From positions 1-22,926 of the forward strand of contig PJAB01000625.1 in the NCBI GenBank assembly GCA_002887195.1: 22,926 bases of DNA, in the 5' to 3' direction. A program made the translations under genes and the position numbers. This DNA comes from Chrysochromulina parva (Eukaryota > Haptophyta > Prymnesiales > Chrysochromulinaceae). The notes under the pieces are model-generated. The model did not search any database, was not told the DNA's origin, and saw only the letters and a list, made by a program, of their open reading frames with translations. Shown here one piece after another: positions 1-8,706 of this stretch (the first letter of the stretch is position 1; each line of letters starts with the position of its first letter).

Positions 1-980
1 GGAGAGGGCGGAGGCGACGGAGGAGGTGGAGAGGGCGGGGGAGAGGGCGGGGGAGGCAAGGGAGGCGGCGAAGGCGGGGGCGGCGAGGGTGGAGGACTCG
101 GTGGTGGCGGCGAAGGGGGCGGAGATGGAGGCGGCGGAGATGGGGGTGGACTCGGTGGCGGTGGTGATGGCGGCGGAGAAGGAGGCGGCGGCGACGGTGG
201 CGGCGATGGTGGCGGTGGTGATGGAGGCGGCGAAGGTGGCGGTGGCGATGGCGGCGGAGAAGGAGGCGGCGGTGAGGGTGGAGGAGAAGGAGGAGGTGGC
301 GAGGGAGGCGGCGAGGGTGGCGGCGGCGAGGGCGGTGGCGATGGCGGAGGAGGCGATGGCGGTGGGGATGGCGGAGGAGGCGATGGAGGAGGAGAGGGAG
401 GAGGTGGCGATGGAGGCGGTGATGGCGGTGGCGGCGACGGCGGGGGCGAGGGGGGTGGGGGTGAAGGTGGTGGTGGCGACGGTGGCGGAGGCGACGGAGG
501 TGGCGAAGGCGGCGGAGGCGACGGTGGCGGGGACGGTGGCGGCGGAGATGGGGGTGGGGATGGTGGAGGCGATGGCGGAGGAGGCGAAGGCGGAGGGCTT
601 GGAGGAGGTGGCGACGGTGGTGGCGATGGTGGTGGAGGAGATGGCGGCGGGCTTGGTGGCGGCGGTGATGGCGGCGGCGACGGAGGCGGCGGAGAGGGCG
701 GAGGCGACGGAGGAGGTGGAGAGGGCGGTGGAGACGGAGGAGGTGGAGACGGCGGCGGGCTTGGTGGCGGCGGTGAAGGCGGCGGCGATGGTGGCGGCGG
801 AGAGGGCGGAGGCGACGGAGGAGGTGGAGAGGGCGGGGGAGAGGGCGGGGGAGGCAAGGGAGGCGGCGAAGGCGGGGGCGGCGAGGGTGGAGGACTCGGT
901 GGTGGCGGCGAAGGAGGCGGAGATGGAGGCGGCGGAAATGGAGGTGGACTCGGTGGCGGTGGCGATGGCGGCGGAGAAGG
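1..980. repeat. Near-identical ~182-bp segments (1-182 and 799-980)
   Basis: Bases 1-182 and 799-980 match with only a handful of substitutions, an offset of 798 bp that is a multiple of three and so keeps the Ser-Pro frame. Shorter related copies occur near 690-760. This looks like in-frame segmental duplication inside the Pro-rich tail. An assembly effect in a repeat at the end of the sequence is also possible. Confidence 0.8.
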
Positions 981-1376
981 TGGCGGTGGTGATGGCGGAG
1001 GAGAAGGAGGCGGCGGTGAGGGTGGAGGCGAAGGAGGAGGTGGCGATGGCGGCGGTGATGGAGGTGGTGGACTAGGCGGCGGTGAGGGAGGGGGAGGCGA
1101 GGGTGGTGGCGAAGGGGGGGGTGATGATGGAGGTGGGCTTGGCGGAGGCGGCGAGGGTGGCGGACTTGGCGGCGGCGGCGAAGGTGGCGGCGAAGGTGGG
1201 GGAGGTGACGGCTGGGGAGGGGACGGAGGAGGCGACGGTGGTGGTGGCGATGGCGGCGGCGACGGCGGTGGAGAAGGTGGCGGTGGTGATGGTGGAGGAC
1301 TCGGTGGTGAAGGGGGGGATGGGGGAGGTGGCGACGGCGGAGGGCTTGGAGGCAAGGAAGGCGGCGCTGGTGGCCA
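1..1376. repeat. GGN-type G-rich low-complexity tract (Ser-Pro coding on minus strand)
   Basis: Almost all of this stretch is made of purine-rich triplets of the forms GGN, GNG and NGG on the plus strand. All six frames are nearly free of stops, so long open frames on either strand mean little by themselves. Only the minus frame in phase with the IPT/TIG domains joins a recognisable protein, where it encodes Pro and Ser. The extreme purine asymmetry and dense G runs could favour G-quadruplexes on the plus strand. The window edge falls inside this repeat, so copy number and ends may be unreliable. Confidence 0.9.
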
Positions 1377-1964
1377 GGTGAGGTCAGCTTGCGACCGAGC
1401 TTCCCAATCTCGCTCTGTCTCAGTTGCGCTAGAGTAGATGGGCACCGGCGCATTGTCGCCGACTTGCAGCAGCACGCCAAATCTCGCCAGCTCCGCGAAG
1501 GCACCATTGGTCGTTAAGCGCAGCGGCGTCGATGCACCTTGCCGAGGCCCACCCGACGGAGTGACTTGTAGCAGTTGCGCCTCCAGCGCCTTCTCTGGCG
1601 CAAAGTAGGTGTAGATGAGAGAGGAGCGAGACGGAGCGCTGCCCTCGGCACGCACTGCAAATGAAGCGTAGCTGATGTCTTCAGCGCACGATTCGGGTGG
1701 GCAAGCTGGCGCGGTGCATGAGATTTGCGTTGGGCCGTGCACCATGGCGACGACCGAGACAGACGGGAGCCCGCTCTTGACGTGAAATAGGCAGTGCACG
1801 GCACCAGCTGAAGCGCTCTCAAAACGGCCCTTCAAGGTGACTAGAGTGTTGCCTGCAGTGGGACCGCTGTTGGGTTGGAGGCTGGACACGTGCATCCAAT
1901 TGCCCTGGGCGCCCTCGAGCCTGTGATTTTCTGGAACCGTGTGTGTGATCCGCAGACTCCGCAT
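1..1964 (-). CDS. IPT/TIG-domain protein with long Ser-Pro repeat tail (3' end beyond window)
   Basis: The minus frame is open from a stop at 2040-2042 to the window edge; the first ATG is at 1964-1962, giving at least 654 residues. Residues about 26-118 read as an IPT/TIG immunoglobulin-like fold: the segment around residues 29-45 has the typical 'P-x-S-G-P-x-x-G-x-T-x-V-T-L-x-G' pattern and the module ends in a YTYF strand. A second, shorter IPT-like start (VTPSGGPRQG) follows near residue 132. From about residue 197 to the edge almost every residue is Pro or Ser, in PPPSPPPPS order, with rare Leu and Gln, as in hydroxyproline-rich cell-wall or extracellular-matrix proteins of algae. No signal peptide is visible at this ATG, so an upstream exon may be missing. 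The function is probably cell-surface structural or adhesive (inference). The TIG call is seen directly; the start is uncertain. Confidence 0.72.
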   Translation of the reverse strand, partial: MRSLRITHTVPENHRLEGAQGNWMHVSSLQPNSGPTAGNTLVTLKGRFESASAGAVHCLFHVKSGLPSVSVVAMVHGPTQISCTAPACPPESCAEDISYASFAVRAEGSAPSRSSLIYTYFAPEKALEAQLLQVTPSGGPRQGASTPLRLTTNGAFAELARFGVLLQVGDNAPVPIYSSATETERDWEARSQADLTWPPAPPSLPPSPPPSPPPPSPPSPPSPPPSPPPPSPPPSPPPSPPPPSPPPSPPQPSPPPPSPPPSPPPPSPPPSPPPPSPPPSSPPPSPPPSPPPPSPPPSPPPPSPPPSPPPPSPPPSPPPPSPPPSPPPPSPPPSPPPPSPPPFPPPPSPPPSPPPPSPPPSPPPPSPPPLPPPPSPPPSPPPPSPPPSPPPPSPPPSPPPPSPPPSPPPPSPPPSPPPPSPPPSPPPPSPPPSPPPPSPPPSPPPPSPPPSPPPPSPPPSPPPPSPPPSPPPSPPPPSPPPSPPPPSPPPSPPPPSPPPPSPPPPSPPPSPPPPSPPPSPPPPSPPPSPPPPSPPPSPPPPSPPPSPPPPSPPPSPPPPSPPPSPPPPSPPPSPPPPSPPPSPPPPSPPPSPPPPSPPPSPPPPSPPPSPPPPSPPPSPPPPSPPPSPPPPSPPPLPPPPSPPPSPPPPSPPPS

Positions 1965-2077
1965 GCATGTTCGATGTCGCGAGAGCGGACTACGTTCTCC
2001 ATGCTGTAGGTGACGAACCCGCTTCCCTCTTCGTGTAGGTTATTCTAACTGAATCACTATCGTCCGGTCGGCTCGCA

Positions 2078-3529
2078 TCAGACCAGAGCGGTTGGCGGGG
2101 GGAGCCTAAAGCTCATTGCATCTGCTCCTCTATCAGGGGGCGACCCGGCAGCCGACCCGGACATGGTCGGCGTCTGTGCCGTCGTACTCGTGCTACCTCC
2201 CCCGTACTTCCCAATGCCACACTTCATGCCGGTCGAGGACGGCGGCGCAAGCTGCGAGTGCGTCTCTCTGGACAGCCTCCTGGCCTTCATGACTTCAGGC
2301 AGTGGCGGGCCATTCGTCCCAGCGAGGCAGAGGACGACAAACTTGGCCAGCGGATGGTCGACGTTGGAGAGGACGAGGCGGATGACGGCCGTCATCGGGA
2401 CCGCCATGATCATACCTGGGATTCCCCACACGCTGCCGAAGAGCATGATCGCGAGCACCACGGCCACAGGCTGGAGTGACGTCGCATTACCGAGTACGAG
2501 CGGCTCGAGGACGTCCTTCACGAGGGTGACCGCGACGACGGGGCCCCAAAAGGCGAACAACGTGGGCCAGAAGGTGAAGCTCGGGTCGAGGATGACGATG
2601 GGCATGGGCAGGCAGACCGAGATGGCGAGCCCGATTGCCGGGATGAAGGAAAGGAAGAAGGCAAGCACTCCGAACACGAGCCACAGCTCGAGCCCGATTA
2701 GGAAATAGATGGTGCAGTTGAGCACCGCGACGAGCAAGGAGAGGCCGATCTTGCCGCGGATGTAGACAAAGATCTGCTTGTCGATCTTGGCCATCAGACC
2801 AGAGCGCTGCGCCTCGTCGGCCGGCCCATGCCCCACGAGCAGAAACATCAGAATGAGCGTTACGTAGAGCACCGTCTCGGCGAGCGCGCCCGCCGTGCCG
2901 AGCAGTTCGAGGATCAGGTTGCCGATCTTGATCTCAGCGAGCGCCTTGTTGATCTCGGCGCTCACGTTCAGGTGGTCGAGGGACCGCTTCATGTCGGATG
3001 GCAGGAAGTCGCGCAAGGTGATGTACTCCCTCAAGGCGAGCTGCTGCACCCTATATCCGTAAAAGTCGGACTTGCTTTTGAAGGTGCTCAGCGAGCGCGC
3101 AAGGATGAGGGCGAGCACCACCATACCAAGGAACGCCACGAGGATGGCAAGGAGCACCGCAAGGGCCCGCGGCAGCCTGAAGCGACACTTCATTTCTTGG
3201 CAAGCTAAGCAATCGATGAGTGGTGTGAGCAGGTACTTGAGCGCGAGGGCAAGGAGGAAGGGAATGAGCACGTCCTTCAGGTAGTACATGCCCGCGGCGA
3301 TGACGCCGAGTGCCGTGATCGCCTGCGATATTGTGCGGATGCGTTCGTCAAAGTAAGCCTCACGGCCTGTGAGTTCCTCGTGTGCCAGCGGGTCGGGCTC
3401 GAATAGGTCGATGGTGTTCTGACGGGCGATGGATGGTGGTGGCAGCAACGATGGTGGTGGCAGCGACCGCTCGTCCTCGTCGGCGTCGTCCTCGTCGTCA
3501 CGATGATGCTGCGAGGGTTGCTGACCCAT
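2078..3529 (-). CDS. AI-2E transporter family (PerM/TqsA-like) membrane protein
   Basis: The frame encodes 483 residues from the ATG at 3529-3527; upstream only a GTG at 3607 is in frame, unlikely as a eukaryotic start. The N-terminus is a polar tail with an acidic run at residues 11-20 and a short Ser-Pro patch. A hydrophobic pair follows at about 71-106, then a pair at about 120-150, a long soluble middle segment, and the conserved C-terminal membrane block. That block has the family pattern: FIPAIG, then VLEPLVLGN, LQPVAVVLAIMLFGSVWGIPGMIMAVPMTAVI. The family (PF01594) exports autoinducer-2 or other small solutes, or ions, in bacteria; algal and plant members have no agreed substrate. The last ~80 residues are Ser/Pro/Thr-rich and not conserved. 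Membrane location is confident, substrate unknown. No intron is needed. Confidence 0.88.
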   Translation of the reverse strand: MGQQPSQHHRDDEDDADEDERSLPPPSLLPPPSIARQNTIDLFEPDPLAHEELTGREAYFDERIRTISQAITALGVIAAGMYYLKDVLIPFLLALALKYLLTPLIDCLACQEMKCRFRLPRALAVLLAILVAFLGMVVLALILARSLSTFKSKSDFYGYRVQQLALREYITLRDFLPSDMKRSLDHLNVSAEINKALAEIKIGNLILELLGTAGALAETVLYVTLILMFLLVGHGPADEAQRSGLMAKIDKQIFVYIRGKIGLSLLVAVLNCTIYFLIGLELWLVFGVLAFFLSFIPAIGLAISVCLPMPIVILDPSFTFWPTLFAFWGPVVAVTLVKDVLEPLVLGNATSLQPVAVVLAIMLFGSVWGIPGMIMAVPMTAVIRLVLSNVDHPLAKFVVLCLAGTNGPPLPEVMKARRLSRETHSQLAPPSSTGMKCGIGKYGGGSTSTTAQTPTMSGSAAGSPPDRGADAMSFRLPPPTALV

Positions 3530-3800
3530 TTTTCGTTCCGACGCCCGACGCCGCGCGCCCGACCCGACGCGCTCACGACGGCGCGTGAAACGTTGCTGAG
3601 CCGCCACACGGATGGCAATCGTTGGAGCTCAAGCCATGTCGGTGAGACGACATTCAAGTTTCTTGATGGTTCGTGGGCGGGAAGGGAGCCAACTGCTCTC
3701 GACACATAACAGTACAACAGACCGTACACAGGTGGCACCTCGTCCTCGAGGTGGTTAAGAGTTGCAAGAGACCAAGAGTGGGCCCAGTACAGTAGTAGAA

Positions 3801-4760
3801 CTACCCACATACGTCCCTGCACACCAGCTCACCTCGCCCATGACCTCGCCGCGCCTTCGTAGCTCCGATTGTGTGATTCTGATTGAAATTGATGGTACAC
3901 CTCTGCTCCTTGCAGTATTCTGAGAGAAGCTCGCGTCGCCAGTCACCACCTACCCATCGGGCAACACTATTATGGCCACAGATGAGGTTCGTCCAGTAAT
4001 TCGTACTACCATCGGACCTCCTGTAGTAGTTCCACGGCCGCCAGGACCTACCGCGAAAGTTGTGGCAAGAAAAGCCGTGTGATGCAAGCAGGTCCAGGAG
4101 AAGGTGCGCAGACGTGCCAGACAATTGAAGAATGAACGGGTCGAACTCGCAGAAGATCCACGAAATACGCTGCTCGTGTAGCAGCTTTGCCGCGCCACGC
4201 AGAGCCAGCACCTCAGCGCCTTGAAGGTCGAGCTTGAGCAGGAAGATCGACCCTGTGCTGCCACTCATGACATCGTCCAATGTGGTGGTATTCACAATCA
4301 CGGAAATGCTACGGTTCCATACGCCATCCGCATTCGCAGCGCCAGCGCTAAGACTGCCCATTGAATCTGACTCCCCTTGATCGTCAAACACAGCGGGGCC
4401 CTTGACGTTGGAGAGTGCGCTGCACACGAGCCGCACTCGTGGTGCAAACGGACTGAGCACGCGTGCAGAACGCAGGCAGTTGCGGGGGAGGGGTTCAAAT
4501 GCGACAATGTTCCACTGGTCTCGGGCCCTGGCCCAGCCAAGAGCGTCGGTAGCATCGGATGACGCACCCCCATCCACTGCAAACGCTGTGAGCGGAACAT
4601 GTGCGCAGGGGCAGCGCGTTGTATCCGAAATCTTGTGGACAAACATGGGACTCTCGATTCCGCCGTTCCACGAGCATGGATGCGCGCATGCCACCTTCGG
4701 CGGGAGCAGGAGTGTCGCGTTGCACGACATGCTGAAGGGCACGAGGCAGGATGCGCTCAT
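3801..4760 (-). CDS. FkbM-family SAM-dependent methyltransferase
   Basis: The frame encodes 319 residues from the ATG at 4760; an in-frame TTG at 4874 is not credible as a eukaryotic start. The FkbM fold is clear: the SAM-binding loop VDGGAS at about residues 62-67, the acidic strand end FEPLP at 88-92, the family core LKLDLQGAEVLALRGA at about 175-190 (compare the usual 'iKiDveGaE.evL.G') and FCEFDPF near 203. FkbM enzymes (PF05050) O-methylate small molecules, sugars or glycans; the substrate here cannot be told. The ~85-residue C-terminus after the core is rich in Trp, Arg and His and not recognised. No clear signal peptide or Golgi anchor is visible at this ATG. The gene is divergent from the aconitase gene with 98 bp between the outermost ATGs. 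Confidence 0.85.
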   Translation of the reverse strand: MSASCLVPFSMSCNATLLLPPKVACAHPCSWNGGIESPMFVHKISDTTRCPCAHVPLTAFAVDGGASSDATDALGWARARDQWNIVAFEPLPRNCLRSARVLSPFAPRVRLVCSALSNVKGPAVFDDQGESDSMGSLSAGAANADGVWNRSISVIVNTTTLDDVMSGSTGSIFLLKLDLQGAEVLALRGAAKLLHEQRISWIFCEFDPFILQLSGTSAHLLLDLLASHGFSCHNFRGRSWRPWNYYRRSDGSTNYWTNLICGHNSVARWVGGDWRRELLSEYCKEQRCTINFNQNHTIGATKARRGHGRGELVCRDVCG

Positions 4761-4858
4761 TTGCCGCGAACGCGTCAATTCATTGTAAGGGGAGGATATG
4801 CACCCGAACTGGGGGTGCCGCGAGCGAGTGAGCTGCGCGGCCTTGGAGGAGCCCCTTG
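4761..4858. promoter_or_regulatory. Shared divergent promoter region, FkbM gene / acnB
   Basis: Only 98 bp separate the two outermost ATGs, or 203 bp if the aconitase starts at the second candidate ATG (4964). Both promoters must lie here or inside the neighbouring coding sequence. No TATA box or other clear element was recognised. Inference from gene order only. Confidence 0.35.
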
Positions 4859-7800
4859 ATGAGGTTACTCGCAACGCGCTCGATGCGCGTCGTTTTCCAC
4901 AGCGACTCTTTTCTTGATGACGTCACGGGGGAGACTTGTAATCAGGGGGTCCTGCGCTTTCCGATGCTGTCTCGGGCGTCGCGCCTCGTGCAGGCCCGTG
5001 CTTCGGCGCCGGCGGTGCGCCTCGGCGCCGTGCGCATGGCGTCGACCTTCATGACCAACTACAAGAAAGAGGTGGCTGAGCGCGCCGCGATGGGCATCGT
5101 GCCCAAGCCGCTCGATGCGGCCAAGACGGCAGCCCTCGTGGAGCTGCTCCAGAAGCCGCCGGCGGATGAGGGCAAGGAGCTGCTCGAGCTGCTCAAGATG
5201 CGCGTGCCACCCGGCGTCGACGAGGCCGCCTACGTCAAGGCGGGCTTCCTCGCCGCCGTCGCCAAGGGCGACGCCACGTCGCCGCTCATCTCGCAGAAGG
5301 ATGCCGTCTTCCTGCTCGGCACCATGCAGGGCGGCTACAACATCCAGCCTCTCGTCGACGCGCTCGACAAGCCGGACCTCGCCGAGATCGCGGCCGACGC
5401 GCTGTCCAAGACCATCCTCGTCTTCGATTCCTTCCACGACGTTCAGGACAAGGCCAAGAAGGGCAATGCCGCTGCCAAGCGCGTCATGAAGTCGTGGGCG
5501 GACGCGGAGTGGTTCACGTCGCGTCCGGAGGTGGCGAAGAAGATAACGTTCACCGTGTTCAAGGTGACGGGCGAGACCAACACCGACGACCTTTCGCCGG
5601 CGCCTGACGCCTGGTCGCGCCCCGATATCCCGCTGCACGCTCTCGCTATGCTCAAGCACCCGCGCGACGGCATCAAGGGCGTCACCGACAAGGAGAACGG
5701 CACCAAGGCACAGATCGACGAGGCGATGAAGAAGGGCTTCCCGCTCGCGTACGTGGGCGACGTGGTCGGCACCGGCTCGTCGCGCAAGTCGGCCACCAAC
5801 TCTGTCCTGTGGTACATGGGTGACGACCTGCCCTACGTGCCGAACAAGCGCGGCGGCGGCATCTGCATCGGTAGCAAGATCGCCCCCATCTTCTTCAACA
5901 CGATGCAGGACGCAGGCGCGCTGCCGATCGAGATGGACGTGAGCAAGATGCACATGAACGACGTCGTCGACATCTACCCGTACGAGGGCGTCGCGAAGTC
6001 GCACACGACCGGCGAGGTGCTCGCCAAAGCTCGAGACCACCCTCGCCCTCATCTGATTGCCTTTGATGACCACTAATGGCCTCCCTCATCAGGTGCTCGC
6101 CAAGTTCGAGGTGAAGACCCAGGTCATCTTTGACGAGGTGCGCGCTGGTGGGCGCATCCCACTTATCATCGGACGCGGCCTCACGTCGCGCGCGCGCACG
6201 GCACTCGATCTGCCGGCGACGACAGTCTTCCGCTCGCTCGGCGACGCGCCCCCCACGCCCGCGGGCTACACACTCGCTCAGAAGATGGTCGGCAAGGCAT
6301 GCGGCCGCCCTGGAGTATCCCCTGGCGAGTACTGCGAGCCGCTCATGACGACCGTAGGCTCGCAGGATACGACCGGCCCGATGACGCGCGATGAGCTCAA
6401 GGACCTCGCCTGCCTCGGCTTCTCGGCCGACCTCGTGATGCAGTCCTTCTGCCACACCGCCGCGTACCCCAAGCCTGTCGACGTCAAGACACACCACACG
6501 CTCCCCGACTTCATCATGAACCGCGGCGGCGTCTCGCTGCGCCCTGGCGACGGCATCATCCACTCGTGGCTCAACCGCATGCTGCTCCCGGACACGGTGG
6601 GCACGGGCGGCGACTCGCACACGCGCTTCCCGATCGGCATCTCCTTCCCCGCCGGTTCGGGCCTCGTCGCCTTCGCCGCCGCCACCGGCACAATGCCCCT
6701 CGACATGCCCGAGTCCGTGCTCGTCAAGTTCACTGGCACGATGCAGCCGGGCATCACCCTGCGCGACCTCGTGCACGCGATCCCGTACGCGGCGCGCCAG
6801 CGCGGGCTGCTCACCGTCGAGAAGAAGGGCAAGATCAACGTCTTCTCGGGCCGCATCCTCGAGATCGAGGGCCTGGAGCACCTCAAGTGCGAGCAGGCCT
6901 TCGAGCTCTCGGATGCGTCCGCGGAGCGCTCTGCGGCCGGCTGCACAATCTCGCTCGACCAGGCGCCGATTTCCGAGTACCTGACCTCGAACGTAGTGAT
7001 GCTCAAGTGGATGATCGCCGAGGGCTACGGCGACCGGCGTACGCTCGAGCGCCGTATCGCCAACATGGAGGAGTGGCTCGCTAAGCCGAAGCTCATGAAG
7101 GCGGACAAGGCGGCCAAGTACGTAGATGACTGATGATTGCCTCTGATGATTGCCACTGATGGCCGAAGCTCAGGAAGGCGGTACTGATGGCCATTGATGA
7201 TTGCCACTGATGGCGCTGATGAGCACTGCGTGCGCCCCTCCTCAGGTACTACGAGACGATCGAGATCAACATGGACCAGCTCAAGGAGCCCATCCTGTGC
7301 TGCCCGAACGATCCCGATGACGCACGGCTCCTTTCGGATCCCACGATTGCTGGCTCCAAGATCGACGAGGTCTTCATCGGCTCGTGTATGACCAACATCG
7401 GCCATTTCCGCGCCGCGGGCAAGATGCTCGACTCGTTCAAGGGGCAGCTGCCCACGCGCCTCTGGGTGTCCCCCCCAACCAAGATGGACGCCGCCCAGCT
7501 CACCGCGGAGGGCTACTACTCCATCTATGGCAAGGCGGGCGCGCGTACCGAGATGCCCGGTTGCTCGCTCTGCATGGGCAACCAGGCGCGCGTCGCGGAC
7601 AAGGCCAAAGTCGTCTCCACGTCCACTCGCAACTTTCCCAACCGCCTGGGCAACGGCGCCGATGTCTTCCTCGCCTCGGCTGAGCTTGCGGCGCTCGCGG
7701 CCATCAAGGGCAAGCTGCCCACGCCCGACGAGTACCTCGAGGCCTGGAAGAAGATCGACGCGTCGGCCGCGGACACGTACCGGTACCTCAACTTCGACCA

Positions 7801-7882
7801 GCTCGCCACGTACAATGACAAGGCGACCACGATCACCCTCTCGCCGGAGGTGGTCGCCGCGGCCAAGAAGCTCGCCGCGTGA
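4859..7882 (+). CDS. acnB: Aconitate hydratase B (AcnB-type), mitochondrial precursor, three exons
   Basis: Exons 4859-6016, 6093-7117 and 7246-7882 join to a 939-residue protein that follows E. coli AcnB (865 residues) end to end: [86 protein letters not shown] and the C-terminal cluster site. The [4Fe-4S] ligands are present as Cys775 (GSCMTN) and Cys834/Cys837 (GCSLCMGN), with the same spacing as Cys710/769/772 of E. coli. The enzyme interconverts citrate and isocitrate in the TCA cycle. About 64 residues precede the region equivalent to E. coli residue 1. The ATG at 4964 opens [20 protein letters not shown], a good Arg/Ala/Ser-rich mitochondrial presequence, and may be the true start (904 residues). 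An AcnB-type enzyme in a eukaryote suggests bacterial or endosymbiont ancestry (inference). Both introns are unusual; see their entries. Confidence 0.96.
6017..6092 (+). other. acnB intron 1 (76 bp), flanked by a 13-bp direct repeat
   Basis: The donor is GTGCTC and the acceptor CATCAG; splicing in phase 0 restores [11 protein letters not shown], which matches AcnB. AGGTGCTCGCCAA occurs at 6015-6027 across the donor and again at 6091-6103 across the acceptor, so the intron begins with a copy of the first 11 bases of the next exon. The similarity extends more loosely for about 8 more bases. The middle contains CTGATTGCC, TGATGACC and ACTAATGGCC, variants of the CTGATKGCCA unit. ACTAAT is a near-ideal branch-point sequence about 20 bases before the acceptor. 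Confidence 0.9.
7118..7245 (+). other. acnB intron 2 (128 bp) with captured exon copy
   Basis: The donor is GTACGT and the acceptor CCTCAG, in phase 2 of an AAG codon; splicing gives [18 protein letters not shown], which fits AcnB. The intron is full of TGATGATTGCC and CTGATGGCC units. Bases 7162-7181 repeat exon bases 7085-7104 (GCCGAAGCTCATGAAGGCGG) with one mismatch, and are followed by GTAC as at the donor. This is a copy of the upstream exon end lying within the intron. Confidence 0.9.
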
Positions 7883-8706
7883 GCACTGGCCGACGCGACG
7901 GCCGTCGTGAGGAGGGCTCAAGGGTGCCCATGATGATGCCACGACGCCCGGGCGCCTCGCGTGACCGGCGCCTTTGTCTGCATAGGGCCCATGAGAGTGC
8001 GACGTGTGAGCGGCAGAGCAGAGGGCCAGAGGGGTGCGATGCCGAGCGGCCCAGCGATAACACTGGGTCTGGGGCCAAAGATCGGCCCAAAAGGGAAACG
8101 AAAGCGTAAAGGAGGACGGCGGTGTACGCACGCATGTTTGTGTTGTAGCTGTTCAGGGCCGCGTCGGGGTCGTAACTGGGCTTTGCCATTCGAGCCGCCG
8201 CGTCATTCGACGACACGAAGGCGGGTACGCGGGTTCAAGGCGAGAGTTCTGGAGCTTTCCCCTTTCGCGTTTCGGACCCGTGCACCCGTCCTCCGCATTC
8301 ATCCGCACTATATCGTTATCGAGAGAGAGATCATTCGTTTGCACATCTTCATCATCAGATGCAATATGCATCGATTCATCCGGTACATGTGGCATCGACG
8401 ACGACGTTTGGTTCATGGTTTGGTTGCGGCGTAGTGTATTTGCTTATCTTGCCGACCCCCAAGCTCCAACCCCATGCGACCGGCGCGCTCGCGGCTACGT
8501 TCATGACCATCCTTCGCCACCTCGCGCGCCAGACGCGCCTCCCCGGCGCCACCGACGACACGTGTGTCGCGTTCCGTTCACACTTCAAGTCAAGTCACTT
8601 GACTTCACACTTCCCGGGAAGAGCGGACGATCGCGCACAGGTATCCACGCTACCGCCGCTCCACGACGCGGGCGGCGCCGCCACCGCGCGCCGCACACGA
8701 GTTGAC
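7883..8706. other. Intergenic region, aconitase 3' flank and upstream region of the 8707 gene
   Basis: No domain-bearing gene is seen. The frame of the 8707 gene stays open upstream to an ATG at 8359, so the protein could be 116 residues longer, with one hydrophobic stretch (GVVYLLILP). That extension has no recognisable feature. A short GA repeat lies near 8322-8330 and a near-palindrome at 8587-8605. Confidence 0.5.
8587..8605. promoter_or_regulatory. 19-bp near-palindrome upstream of the 8707 gene
   Basis: AAGTCAAGT and its exact inverted copy ACTTGACTT are separated by one base. It lies about 100 bp before the likely ATG at 8707. A related string, TCAAGTCAAGTG, occurs at 11689-11700, about 130 bp before the D-amino-acid oxidase ATG. 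It could be a dimer binding site; no factor is identified. Confidence 0.35.

Noticed and set aside
26..1381. Long plus-strand open frames (Ala/Glu/Met/Val-rich, or Gly-rich in another frame) in the G-rich tract
   Set aside because: All frames are open because of composition, the products have no domain, and the minus frame continues into IPT/TIG domains.
2078..3607. GTG start at 3607 for the AI-2E protein, and similar GTG/TTG starts at 4874, 4856, 11113 and 15080
   Set aside because: Non-ATG starts are unlikely in a eukaryotic nuclear gene; in-frame ATGs or upstream exons give better models.
4865..6073. 402-codon minus-strand open frame opposite acnB exon 1
   Set aside because: Arg/His/Leu/Val-rich shadow of a highly conserved aconitase; caused by high GC at third positions.
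4859..7882. Bacterial origin of the window suggested by AcnB, AI-2E and FkbM families
   Set aside because: acnB has two spliceosomal introns and a presequence, and neighbouring genes are intron-bearing and typically eukaryotic, so contamination is unlikely.
5895..8131. Two long minus-strand open frames (5895-6881, 7025-8131) opposite acnB
   Set aside because: They are antisense shadows that cross both aconitase introns and show no domain.
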